From Flavobacterium amnicola (GTDB lineage: Bacteria; Bacteroidota; Bacteroidia; Flavobacteriales; Flavobacteriaceae), in the NCBI RefSeq assembly GCF_004122165.1, contig NZ_SBKO01000002.1, forward strand, positions 538,756 to 602,755: DNA of 64,000 nucleotides, written 5' to 3'. The notes below the pieces were generated by a model, which worked only from the letters and a program-made list of their open reading frames with translations, had not been told where the DNA came from and searched no databases. The position numbers were made by a program, and so were the translations under genes. Shown piece after piece: positions 15,229-25,822 of the stretch (its first letter is position 1; each line of letters begins with the position of its first letter).

Positions 15229-16635
15229 ATGCCAACTAAATTTACAATTCTACTACTATTAAGTTTATCATTTAATACAATAAATGCACAAACGTTTACT
15301 TTTCCAGATGAGACAGAACCTCATGAAGGCACTTGGTTAGCATGGCCACATCAATACGAATATGGAAATGCATTCCGTAATGAGAATGATGCTACTTGGG
15401 TTGCCATGACAAATGCATTACAAGCAAATGAAAAAGTGCATATTATCGCATATAACACTACCGAAAGAACAAGAATAACAACATTACTAACTAATGCCAA
15501 TGTCCCATTAACAAATGTCAATTTTGTGATAAAAACTACTAATGATGTTTGGATGCGTGATATTGCAGGGATTTTTGTTCGAAACGCATCTGGTCAATTA
15601 GTATTACAAGATTGGGGTTTTAATGGTTGGGGTGGTGACTATGCTTTTGATAAGGACAATACAACTCCAACAATTATGGGTACTGCAAGTGGTTTAACAC
15701 CATTAAACTTAAATTCTATTATGGTTGTAGAAGGAGGTTCTTGGGAATTAGATGGTCATGGTACTTTTTTAGCAACAAAATCCTCAATTTTATGTCAAAA
15801 TAACCCTACAACACCTACTGGTATCAAAGCATTGCGCAATGTAGGAATGACAGAATCTCAAGCAAACGCAATTTTTTCTCAATACATAGGTGCCCAAAAA
15901 TTTATTTGGTTAGACGGATGGTATAGTCAAGACGATATCACTGATGCACATATAGATGGATTTGCAAAATTTGCTCCAGGTAACAAACTTGTTACTATGA
16001 ATCAAGCTGATTTGCTTTATTGGGGTGTGCCTCAATCGGATATAGATAAACTTTATGCTGCTTCAAATATCAACAATGTCGTATATGAAAAAGTATATAT
16101 CCCTCTTACTGTAAATAATGTTAAAAAAACCAATGGTCAAGATTTAGGATACAAAGGAAGCTATGCAAACTATTATGTTGCAAATAATCGCGTATTAGTT
16201 CCTAACTATAACGATCCTAATGACGCTGTTGCTAATAGTATAATTGCTGGTATTTATCCTGGAAGAACAGTAGTAGGTATAGATTGTAGAAATTTATATG
16301 CTAATGGAGGAATGGTACATTGTGTAACACAACAACAACCACAAGCTACTTTATCAACTTCTGAATTTAATGACAATATTGATTTTGAATTATATCCTAA
16401 TCCAGCTAAAAACTTAATTAATATTCAATTTGAAGCAAATGAATATCAAAATATTAAAATTGAAATATATGATTTTATTGGAAAAAAAATAGCAAGCAAA
16501 AATGAACACTTAGTCAATACTAAAAATTCAACTGTAAAAGTTGATTTAGATAATATACAAAATGGAATTTACATTTGTAAAATATTCGCAGACAACAAAT
16601 TAAAAGCTACTAAAAAAATTATTGTAAAAAATTAG
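15229..16635 (+). CDS. secreted agmatine deiminase-family protein with T9SS type A sorting domain
   Basis: This 468-residue protein has a signal peptide ending INAQ and a guanidino-modifying core of about residues 22-371. Its last 80 residues are a type A T9SS domain (DFELYPNPAKN to GIYICKIFADNK-TKKIIVKN). The triad expected for agmatine/peptidylarginine deiminases is present: D111 (WMRD), H241 (DAHIDGF) and C365 (GGMVHCVTQQQP). The normal RDNGP motif is changed to RDIAG, and GGFSSDD to GWYSQDD, unlike the adjacent paralogue. Classic agmatine deiminase converts agmatine to N-carbamoylputrescine in the cytoplasm. This copy should act outside the cell, as the Porphyromonas peptidylarginine deiminase does. 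Substrate is uncertain. Confidence 0.87.
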   Translation: MPTKFTILLLLSLSFNTINAQTFTFPDETEPHEGTWLAWPHQYEYGNAFRNENDATWVAMTNALQANEKVHIIAYNTTERTRITTLLTNANVPLTNVNFVIKTTNDVWMRDIAGIFVRNASGQLVLQDWGFNGWGGDYAFDKDNTTPTIMGTASGLTPLNLNSIMVVEGGSWELDGHGTFLATKSSILCQNNPTTPTGIKALRNVGMTESQANAIFSQYIGAQKFIWLDGWYSQDDITDAHIDGFAKFAPGNKLVTMNQADLLYWGVPQSDIDKLYAASNINNVVYEKVYIPLTVNNVKKTNGQDLGYKGSYANYYVANNRVLVPNYNDPNDAVANSIIAGIYPGRTVVGIDCRNLYANGGMVHCVTQQQPQATLSTSEFNDNIDFELYPNPAKNLINIQFEANEYQNIKIEIYDFIGKKIASKNEHLVNTKNSTVKVDLDNIQNGIYICKIFADNKLKATKKIIVKN

Positions 16636-16656
16636 TATTTTTAAAACACAGCTAAC

Positions 16657-17796
16657 ATGAAAAAAATGCATTTACAAATTTTAGCTCTTATAATGATGGC
16701 TTATTCTTGTGGAGGTAATGAAGAAATTACTGAAAATTCAAACAACATACAAGAAGTTCTTTACAAAATGCCTGAAGAGTCTGATCCTCACGAAGGAACT
16801 TGGTTACAATGGCCACATCATTATCAACACGGAATCACATATAGAAATGAACTTGATGCAACTTGGGTAGCTATTACAAATGCGCTTCAAAGCTCTGAAA
16901 AAGTTCACATTATAGCATATGATACAACCGAGAAAAATAGAATTATTAGCTTACTAAATAATGCCAGTGTACCCTTATTAAATGTAGATTTTACCATTCA
17001 TCATACAGATGATGTTTGGGTAAGAGATAACGGACCCATATATGTTAAAGACAAACAAGGTAACATAGTTATTGAAGATTGGGGGTTTAACGGATGGGGA
17101 GGCAAATACGATTACACAAATTGCAATGCGATACCATTATTTATAGCCCAACAAACTGGAAAAACTAAAGTCGATTTAAACAACATAATGATTAATGAAG
17201 GAGGTTCTGTTGAAATTGATGGCCATGGTGTTTTAATGGCTACAAAAAGTTCTGTAATTAGTCAAAGTCCCGCAAACTCTGTTAGAAATCCCGGTATGAG
17301 TCAAGTACAAGCCGAAGCAAACTTTACAAAGTACTTAGGAGTAACAAAATTCATTTGGTTAGACGGAGGATTCAGCTCTGATGACGTTACCGATATGCAT
17401 ATTGATGGCTTTGCACGATTTGCACCTGGAAATAAATTGGTTACAATGAGCAATTCTGACTTAGCTAACTGGGGATTATCTGCATCTGACATTGACAAAT
17501 TAAATAATGCTACAAATAAAAATAATACAGCATATACAAAAGTCGTTTTGCCATTAACTCAAAATAACGTTACCACTCAAACTGGTGTGGCCTTGACATA
17601 CAAAGGAAGTTACATTAATTACTATATTTCAAATGGCAAGGTATTAGTTCCAAATTACAATGATCCTAACGACACTGTTGCCAACAATATTATTGCGGGT
17701 TTATACCCAGGAAGAACTGTAGTAGGTATTGATGTAAGAAATTTATATCAAAATGGAGGTATGGTTCATTGCGTTACACAACAACAGCCATTATAA
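16657..17796 (+). CDS. agmatine deiminase-family lipoprotein
   Basis: This 379-residue protein has a lipobox (MMAYSC, Cys 18) and a complete deiminase domain. Catalytic candidates are D124 in VWVRDNGP, H248 in TDMHIDGFARF and C372 in GGMVHCVTQQQP; EGGSVEIDGHG is also present. All motifs are canonical, so it is likely an active agmatine (or peptidylarginine) deiminase. It would be anchored in the envelope rather than free in the cytoplasm. It lies 21 nt after its paralogue, and the two are similar over almost the whole domain, so they arose by duplication. It ends right after the QQQP motif and has no T9SS domain. Confidence 0.88.
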   Translation: MKKMHLQILALIMMAYSCGGNEEITENSNNIQEVLYKMPEESDPHEGTWLQWPHHYQHGITYRNELDATWVAITNALQSSEKVHIIAYDTTEKNRIISLLNNASVPLLNVDFTIHHTDDVWVRDNGPIYVKDKQGNIVIEDWGFNGWGGKYDYTNCNAIPLFIAQQTGKTKVDLNNIMINEGGSVEIDGHGVLMATKSSVISQSPANSVRNPGMSQVQAEANFTKYLGVTKFIWLDGGFSSDDVTDMHIDGFARFAPGNKLVTMSNSDLANWGLSASDIDKLNNATNKNNTAYTKVVLPLTQNNVTTQTGVALTYKGSYINYYISNGKVLVPNYNDPNDTVANNIIAGLYPGRTVVGIDVRNLYQNGGMVHCVTQQQPL

Positions 17797-17812
17797 AAAT
17801 CACAAAAATTAG

Positions 17813-17842
17813 TTTGAATTTAAGATTTTATTCGTACTTTTG
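17813..17842 (+). promoter_or_regulatory. rplS promoter
   Basis: TTTG (17813-17816) and TACTTTTG (17835-17842) with 18-nt spacing fit both Bacteroidota promoter boxes. rplS is therefore independent of trmD in this genome. Confidence 0.7.
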
Positions 17843-17846
17843 CCCC

Positions 17847-17914
17847 CACATTTGACCAACCTCTGGCGAAAACCGTGAATGTTGCTTAGATTTTAAACCA
17901 TAATATTTATAAAA
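17847..17914 (+). promoter_or_regulatory. rplS leader, possible ribosomal protein autoregulatory RNA
   Basis: This is a leader of about 70 nt between the promoter and ATG. It has a GC-richer block (CAACCTCTGGCGAAAACCGT, then GTTGC) in which CAAC/GTTG and GG/CC could pair, followed by an AT-rich spacer. Ribosomal protein operons often carry such leaders. The structure here is weak by eye. Confidence 0.3.
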
Positions 17915-18265
17915 ATGGCAAATTTATTAGATTTCGTAAACAACGAATTATCTGCAAGAAAAGATTTCCCTGCATTCGGAGCTGGTGATACTATCACTGT
18001 ATACTACGAAATTAAAGAGGGTGAAAAAACAAGAACTCAGTTCTTCAAAGGAGTTGTAATTCAAAGAAGAGGAACTGGAGCAACTGAAACTTTTACAATC
18101 CGTAAAATGTCAGGAGCTGTTGGTGTAGAGCGTATCTTCCCAGTGAACATGCCAGCTTTACAAAAAGTTGAATTGAACCAAAGAGGTAAAGTTCGTAGAG
18201 CTCGTATCTACTACTTTAGAGATCTTACTGGTAAAAAAGCAAAAATCAAAGAAAGAAGAAGATAA
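17915..18265 (+). CDS. rplS: 50S ribosomal protein L19
   Basis: This 116-residue protein lies at the 30S-50S interface. Diagnostic segments are GDTITVYYEIKEGEKTRTQFFKGVVIQRRG, TFTIRKMSGAVGVERIFPVNMP and KVRRARIYYFRDLTGKKAKIKERR. Codon use is biased as in highly expressed genes (AGA, CGT, GTT, AAC). It has its own promoter and terminator. The usual trmD partner is 3.6 kb upstream. Confidence 0.97.
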   Translation: MANLLDFVNNELSARKDFPAFGAGDTITVYYEIKEGEKTRTQFFKGVVIQRRGTGATETFTIRKMSGAVGVERIFPVNMPALQKVELNQRGKVRRARIYYFRDLTGKKAKIKERRR

Positions 18266-18291
18266 TTCACTTTCTGAAGTTTATAAAAATG

Positions 18292-18320
18292 GTCCCGATA
18301 TTCTCTCGGGACTTTTTTTT
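18292..18320 (+). terminator. rplS terminator
   Basis: GTCCCGA / TCGGGAC form a 7-bp GC-rich stem with a 7-nt loop followed by eight T. It lies 26 nt after the rplS stop and abuts the convergent umuD stop. Confidence 0.88.
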
Positions 18321-18753
18321 ATATTTTTTTCAGCACATAAGTAACAATTCCCCAAATAATCAATTCATTCTCTTCTGTAATTTTGATGGGTTGAAACGCT
18401 TCATTTTCAGGGACAAGACAAATGGAGTTCTTTTCAATCTTTATGCGTTTTACAGTAAAATCCCCATCGATATAGCAAACTGCAATTTTATTGTCAGCAG
18501 GTTCTAAACTTCGATCAATTACTAAGACATCGCCATCAGCTATACCTGCCCCTATCATAGAATTACCACTCGCTTTCGCATAAAACGTAGCCGATTTATT
18601 TTTCACTACAATCTGATCCAAACTGATACGCACTTCATCAAAGTCGGCAGCAGGTGAAGGAAATCCCGCTTTAATTCCCGCAGCAATGAAAGGCATCTCT
18701 AAATTACTATCCGTATTTGGAGCAAAAATCTCTATTTTTTTTGACTTTAACAT
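18319..18753 (-). CDS. umuD: UmuD-like S24 peptidase, SOS mutagenesis subunit
   Basis: This 144-residue protein is the autoproteolytic subunit of the error-prone polymerase V type complex. It contains an Ala-Gly cleavage site in IKAGFPSPA (near residues 28-29). The catalytic Ser is in ASGNSMIGAGI (about residue 63) and the Lys in ADNKIAVCYIDGD (about residue 89). RecA-stimulated self-cleavage would give UmuD prime. Its ATG overlaps the end of umuC (stop at 18747-18749), so the order is umuC then umuD, opposite to the E. coli umuDC order. Confidence 0.93.
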   Translation of the reverse strand: MLKSKKIEIFAPNTDSNLEMPFIAAGIKAGFPSPAADFDEVRISLDQIVVKNKSATFYAKASGNSMIGAGIADGDVLVIDRSLEPADNKIAVCYIDGDFTVKRIKIEKNSICLVPENEAFQPIKITEENELIIWGIVTYVLKKI

Positions 18754-20012
18754 TTCAGAATTAGCATTTCATCAATTTGAGTTGTATATCTATTCGATAA
18801 GTGATTTTGTTTCATTTTCCAGGTTCTATTCATATCCTGATTCGCAATTTTAAGTTTTCTATCGCCCATTTTTAAGCGTATAGCATCCATTACTTTCATC
18901 AATTTTTCGTGCTTCGGATTTTCTTCTTCAAACAAATCAAATTGCTTCTGATTTTGTGGCACGATTAGCGTTAAAATGACTCCCGCCTTCGTATACGATT
19001 CGCCTTCAATATAAATCTCTTCAAGAACTTCAATGGCCTTCTGACTTAATGTTAAGGCCGATTGCGTGGCAAAAGGAATTGTTTTGTATACCGTAAAATA
19101 CGATTTTCTTCTTTCTTCTATCGAACATTTTTTCAATAGAAAAACCGAAATCCCATAACAACATGATTTTTGCTTTCTTAATTTTTCGGATGCAATGGTT
19201 GCAAAAGTGGAAATACGTTCTTTTAGTTCTGAAAAAGCAACAATTGAATGTTCAAACGATCTGGTTATGGCGATATTCTTTTTAGCTTCTGAAAAAAAAT
19301 CCAATTCTAAAACCGAAATGCCTAACAACTCCAGTCGCAAACGATCTCCCACAACGCCCATTAACTGCTTGATAGTTTTCTCATGTTGCGGTTGCACAAA
19401 ATCGAGAGCCGTTACGATTCCTAAAGCTGTTAACTTCTTGGAAAGTCTGCGACCAATTCCCCAAACATCCTCAATCTTCGTCCATTTCAACGCTTTAACT
19501 CTTTTCTCTTCCGAATCAATAACATAGACTCCGTTTGTCCGTTCTTTGAACTTTTTCGCGATTCTATTGGCAATTTTGGAAAGCGCCTTGGTAGGCGCAA
19601 AACCAATACAAACTGGAAGACCCACCCATTTTTGTACTTTCTTTTTAATTTCTAATCCACAATCTGTATAATCCCTTTGATAGAAATCGTCAAATTTTAA
19701 AAAAGCCTCGTCAATACTGTACACTTCAATCGCAGGCGTAAAATCTTTCAAAACCTCCATAACGCGTTGACTCAAATCGCCATACAAAGCATAATTGGAA
19801 GAAAACACCTTTACGTTGTGTACCGCAAACAACTCTCTAAATTGAAATTCAGGCGCTCCCATAGGGATTTTTAATGCTTTAGCCTCTTCACTTCTTGAAA
19901 TAACACAACCATCGTTGTTCGATAAAACAACAACAGGCTTATTTTCATATTGTGGCTGAAAAAAACGCTCACAAGAAACATAAAAATTATTACAATCGAC
20001 TAATGCATACAT
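18747..20012 (-). CDS. umuC: Y-family DNA polymerase UmuC
   Basis: This translesion DNA polymerase has about 421 residues. I start at the ATG at 20012 (MYALVDCNNFYVSCERFF). An upstream in-frame TTG would add five residues but overlaps the promoter box. Catalytic features are D6 in the LVDCNNFYVSCER motif and YSIDEAFLKFDD around residue 100. Helix-hairpin-helix residues (VWGIGRRLSKKLTALGI) follow at about 185, then the little-finger domain and a UmuC-type C-terminal tail. It overlaps umuD by 7 nt. A -7-like box lies 4 nt upstream of the ATG. SOS control is expected, but I cannot identify a LexA site. Confidence 0.94.
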   Translation of the reverse strand: MYALVDCNNFYVSCERFFQPQYENKPVVVLSNNDGCVISRSEEAKALKIPMGAPEFQFRELFAVHNVKVFSSNYALYGDLSQRVMEVLKDFTPAIEVYSIDEAFLKFDDFYQRDYTDCGLEIKKKVQKWVGLPVCIGFAPTKALSKIANRIAKKFKERTNGVYVIDSEEKRVKALKWTKIEDVWGIGRRLSKKLTALGIVTALDFVQPQHEKTIKQLMGVVGDRLRLELLGISVLELDFFSEAKKNIAITRSFEHSIVAFSELKERISTFATIASEKLRKQKSCCYGISVFLLKKCSIEERRKSYFTVYKTIPFATQSALTLSQKAIEVLEEIYIEGESYTKAGVILTLIVPQNQKQFDLFEEENPKHEKLMKVMDAIRLKMGDRKLKIANQDMNRTWKMKQNHLSNRYTTQIDEMLILKC

Positions 20013-20016
20013 CCTA

Positions 20017-20024
20017 CAAAAATA
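20017..20024 (-). promoter_or_regulatory. -7 box close to the umuC start
   Basis: TATTTTTG on the minus strand ends 4 nt before the umuC ATG. If used, the mRNA would begin at or next to the start codon. Confidence 0.35.
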
Positions 20025-20066
20025 CAAAATATTAAATTTAAGCCCTTCTAATTTTGCATTTCATAA

Positions 20067-22406
<2,340 letters not shown>

Positions 22407-22425
22407 CAACAATAAATTCTTATGT

Positions 22426-22451
22426 AAAGGCGGCCATGGGTCGCCTTTCTT
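22426..22451 (+). terminator. icd terminator
   Basis: AAAGGCG / CGCCTTT stem with a 9-nt loop and a short T-rich tail, 20 nt after the icd stop. Confidence 0.7.
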
Positions 22452-22516
22452 ATTAACCCAATCTTAACAATTGTTTCGTGCGATAATTCCGATATTTGCA
22501 GTACTAAATTTATAGT

Positions 22517-24919
22517 ATGTCTAAACATAAGTCCATTCTACTCTGTTTTATCTTGTTTTTTACAACACTACTTTCTGCTCAAGAGACAAGCAGCAATGAA
22601 CCTTCGAAGCAAAAACACACCATTAGCGGCATCATTTCAGATGTAAAAACTAATGAAACATTAATTGGAGTTACTGTAAAAATCGAAGAAATAAATGTAT
22701 TCCTTTCTACTAATGAATATGGATTTTACTCGGTTACTTTACCCAATGGAAGCTATACGCTTATAGCAAGTTATGTGGGTTATACTTCAAAAGAAGAAAA
22801 AATCAATTTAACTGAAAACACCAAACTCAATTTCAAACTTTCCGAATCCAGTCAGGAATTACAAGAAATTGTGGTTACAGATACGAAAACCAAAGCCAAT
22901 ATCCGTAAACCGGAAATGAGTATGAATAAGCTTAGTATCGCAACCATCAAACAAATGCCTGTGGTCTTGGGAGAAGTCGATATCATTAAATCCCTATTAT
23001 TCTTACCCGGAGTGACCAATGCAGGAGAAGGACAATCTGGGTTTAACGTTCGTGGTGGAGGTGCTGATCAAAACTTGGTCTTGTTAGACGAAGCTACGGT
23101 ATATAATTCTTCTCACGTGTTTGGTTTCTTTTCTGTTTTTAATCCCGACGCCATCAAAGATTTGAAATTATACAAAGGTGGCATTCCGGCTAAATTTGGT
23201 GGAAGGGCTTCCTCTGTTTTAGATATCTATCAAAAAGACGGAAACAGTAATAAATTTAGCGTTAATGGCGGAGTGGGCTTGATTACAAGTCGATTATTGG
23301 CCGAAGGACCAATTGTTAAAGAAAAAGGTTCTTTTCTAATTGGAGGACGTGGTTCCTATGCACATTTGTTTCTGAAGTTTACCGACAATAAAAATGTAGC
23401 TTATTTTTATGACTTAAATACCAAACTGAATTACAAAATCAACAAAAACAACAACTTATACCTTTCCGGCTATTTTGGTCGAGATATTTTTTCATTGAAC
23501 AAAAGTTTTACCAATACTTACGGCAATACGACTCTAAACCTACGTTGGAATCATTTATTTTCCGATAAATTATTTTCAAATCTATCGATGATTTATAGTG
23601 ATTATTATTACGGGTTAGTACTTGATTTTGTTGGCTTTAATTGGGAATCGGGCATCAAAAACTACAACATAAAATACGATTTCAAACATTATTTATCCAA
23701 TACCTTAAAATTGAATTATGGGGTAAATGCCGTATACAGCAACTTCAATCCTGGTATCATTGAACCCTTGAATACCAATTCCTCTATTAATTACAGAGAA
23801 TTGGACAAAAAATATGCTTTTGAACCCGCGCTATACATTGATGCCGAACAAAAAATAGACGATAAAGTTTCTATTTCTTACGGATTACGCTACAGTCAAT
23901 TTTACCGATTGGGAACTTCAACTGTCAATTATTACGAAAACAACCAACCCGTAGTGTACGATGCGGAATTGAAAATTTACGATAAAGCGAAACCCATATC
24001 CACTCAATATTTTGGAAAAAACAAGAAAATCGCAAGCTTTGATTATCTAGAACCACGTTTTGCAATGGCTTATGAATTGAATGCCAATCAATCAGTTAAA
24101 ATGAGTTATAATCGAATGGTACAATATTTACAATTGGTTTCCAACACAGCCTCTCCTACCCCTTTAGATGTTTGGACGCCAAGTGATAATTACATCAAAC
24201 CTCAAATTGCCGATCAAATTGCTTTTGGTTATTTCAATAATTTTAAAGAGGACAAATACACCTTAGAAGTAGAAACCTACTACAAAGGCATACAAAACCG
24301 AATGGATTATATTGACGGCGCCGATTTAATTGCCAATGAAGCTATCGAACAAGTAGTGCTAAACGGACGAATGAGAGCCTATGGTTTAGAACTGCTTTTG
24401 CGAAAAAACACTGGAAATTTAAGCGGATGGGTGGCGTATACCCTATCCAAATCGGAACAACAAACACCAGGAAGAACTGCAAATGAAGTCGGAATTAACA
24501 ATGGGGAATGGTACCGATCTGCCTATGACAAAACCCATAATTTGGCGGTAACAGGAAGTTATAAAAGAAATGAAAAATGGAATTTTGGTGCGAATTTCAC
24601 ACTTCAATCAGGGCAACCAGTGAGTTTTCCAACTTCCAAATATGTTTACGAAGGAATTGTAGTTCCTAATTATACCGCTAGAAACAAAAACAGATTACCA
24701 CTTTATCATCATTTGGATATTTCAGCTACTTTAACCCCAAGAAAAAATGTAAATCGCAATTGGAAAGGCGAATGGGTGTTTAGCATTTACAACGTCTATA
24801 GCCGAAAAAATGCTGCTTCTATTAGTTTTAAACAAAATGCTGAAACGGGAGTCAATGAAGCCGTGAAACTTTCCATTTTTGGTATCGTACCATCGGTTTC
24901 CTATAACTTTAAATTTTAA
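22517..24919 (+). CDS. TonB-dependent outer membrane receptor with carboxypeptidase-like domain
   Basis: This is an 800-residue outer membrane receptor. After the signal peptide (ends LLSAQ), residues about 32-115 form the CarboxypepD_reg-like beta domain (ISGIISDVKTNETLIGVTVKIEE). The plug follows (LGEVDIIKSLLFLPGVTNAGEGQSGFNVRGGGADQNLVLLDEATVYN, about 155-205), then the 22-strand barrel ending PSVSYNFKF. The terminal Phe is typical of barrel proteins. The length and absence of a SusD partner separate it from SusC receptors. It is cotranscribed with a DUF4249 lipoprotein whose ATG lies 4 nt after its stop, a recurrent pair in Bacteroidota. The ligand is unknown. Confidence 0.93.
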   Translation: MSKHKSILLCFILFFTTLLSAQETSSNEPSKQKHTISGIISDVKTNETLIGVTVKIEEINVFLSTNEYGFYSVTLPNGSYTLIASYVGYTSKEEKINLTENTKLNFKLSESSQELQEIVVTDTKTKANIRKPEMSMNKLSIATIKQMPVVLGEVDIIKSLLFLPGVTNAGEGQSGFNVRGGGADQNLVLLDEATVYNSSHVFGFFSVFNPDAIKDLKLYKGGIPAKFGGRASSVLDIYQKDGNSNKFSVNGGVGLITSRLLAEGPIVKEKGSFLIGGRGSYAHLFLKFTDNKNVAYFYDLNTKLNYKINKNNNLYLSGYFGRDIFSLNKSFTNTYGNTTLNLRWNHLFSDKLFSNLSMIYSDYYYGLVLDFVGFNWESGIKNYNIKYDFKHYLSNTLKLNYGVNAVYSNFNPGIIEPLNTNSSINYRELDKKYAFEPALYIDAEQKIDDKVSISYGLRYSQFYRLGTSTVNYYENNQPVVYDAELKIYDKAKPISTQYFGKNKKIASFDYLEPRFAMAYELNANQSVKMSYNRMVQYLQLVSNTASPTPLDVWTPSDNYIKPQIADQIAFGYFNNFKEDKYTLEVETYYKGIQNRMDYIDGADLIANEAIEQVVLNGRMRAYGLELLLRKNTGNLSGWVAYTLSKSEQQTPGRTANEVGINNGEWYRSAYDKTHNLAVTGSYKRNEKWNFGANFTLQSGQPVSFPTSKYVYEGIVVPNYTARNKNRLPLYHHLDISATLTPRKNVNRNWKGEWVFSIYNVYSRKNAASISFKQNAETGVNEAVKLSIFGIVPSVSYNFKF

Positions 24920-24923
24920 TCGC

Positions 24924-25751
24924 ATGAAAAAAATTGTAACACATATCGTAATTGCAACTTTCCTCTTTTTCCAATATGGTTGTGAAGATGTAGTAGATAT
25001 TCCGTTGGAAAATACGAATCCTAAATTAGTCATCGATGCGAACATTAAGTGGCAGAAAGGAACAATTGGCGACAATCAGACTATAAAATTAAGTCTAACC
25101 AATGATTTTTATAGCAATGAAATTGCTATTGCTTCTGGAGCTATCGTAACTGTAACCGATAGTGATAATACTGTTTTTGATTTTTATCAAATGTCCAATT
25201 CACCCAATTATGTGTGCGACAACTTCGTTCCTGTTGTCAACAAAAATTACACCCTTCGGGTGCTCTATAAAGGTGAGATTTATACCGCCACGAATAAGTT
25301 AATGGCGACTCCTACCATAGACGATATACAACAAGAAACGGTGCCTGGTATTGATGGGGAAGACAGCATTCAAATAAAATTCTTTTTTCAAGATAATGGT
25401 TCGGAAGATAATTTTTACTTGGTCGGAGCCAAAAATCCTTTGTTAAAAGTTCAAGAATTTGGAGTGATTTCGGATGAATTTTTTCAAGGTAACCGAATGT
25501 TTGGCTTTTACACCAATGAGAAACTAGATCGCGGAAGTACCCTGAAATTTTCGTTACAAGGCATTACCAATTCCTATTACAACTACATGAATAAATTAAT
25601 CGCAATGTCGAGTTCCAATGCTGGAAATCCATTTGCAACGCCAACCTCAACTTTACGCGGTAATGTTTTAAACACTACCAATCCAGAAAATTATCCTTTG
25701 GGTTATTTTAGTCTGACGGAAATTGATACCCGAGAGTATTTGGTGCAATAA
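24924..25751 (+). CDS. DUF4249 domain lipoprotein, partner of the TonB receptor
   Basis: This encodes 275 residues. The frame can be extended to 24879, but the ATG at 24924 (MKKIVTHIVIATFLFFQYGC) gives a lipoprotein signal with Cys 20 and begins just after the receptor stop. The mature part shows the DUF4249 pattern: NPKLVIDANI, VTVTDSDNTVFDF, YTLRVLYKGEIYTATN, and the C-terminal NVLNTTNPENYPLGYFSLTEIDT. It is presumably anchored at the outer membrane and acts with the adjacent receptor in substrate capture. Its function has not been established, and the binding role is an inference by analogy to SusD. Confidence 0.9.
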   Translation: MKKIVTHIVIATFLFFQYGCEDVVDIPLENTNPKLVIDANIKWQKGTIGDNQTIKLSLTNDFYSNEIAIASGAIVTVTDSDNTVFDFYQMSNSPNYVCDNFVPVVNKNYTLRVLYKGEIYTATNKLMATPTIDDIQQETVPGIDGEDSIQIKFFFQDNGSEDNFYLVGAKNPLLKVQEFGVISDEFFQGNRMFGFYTNEKLDRGSTLKFSLQGITNSYYNYMNKLIAMSSSNAGNPFATPTSTLRGNVLNTTNPENYPLGYFSLTEIDTREYLVQ

Positions 25752-25777
25752 AAATGCAAAAAACTCATTAGAATTAT

Positions 25778-25785
25778 TACTTTTG
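25778..25785 (+). promoter_or_regulatory. promoter -7 box for the thiamine pyrophosphokinase gene
   Basis: TACTTTTG matches TAnnTTTG, 37 nt before the ATG at 25823. No riboswitch-like structure is visible in this short leader. Confidence 0.5.
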
Positions 25786-25822
25786 AAGGACAAAATATTG
25801 CTTTTAACTTACACATTTGTAA

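Noticed and set aside
25786..25822. TPP riboswitch ahead of the thiamine pyrophosphokinase gene
   Set aside because: The leader is under 40 nt and AT-rich and lacks the conserved CUGAGA-type core, so it is too short for a thi-box.
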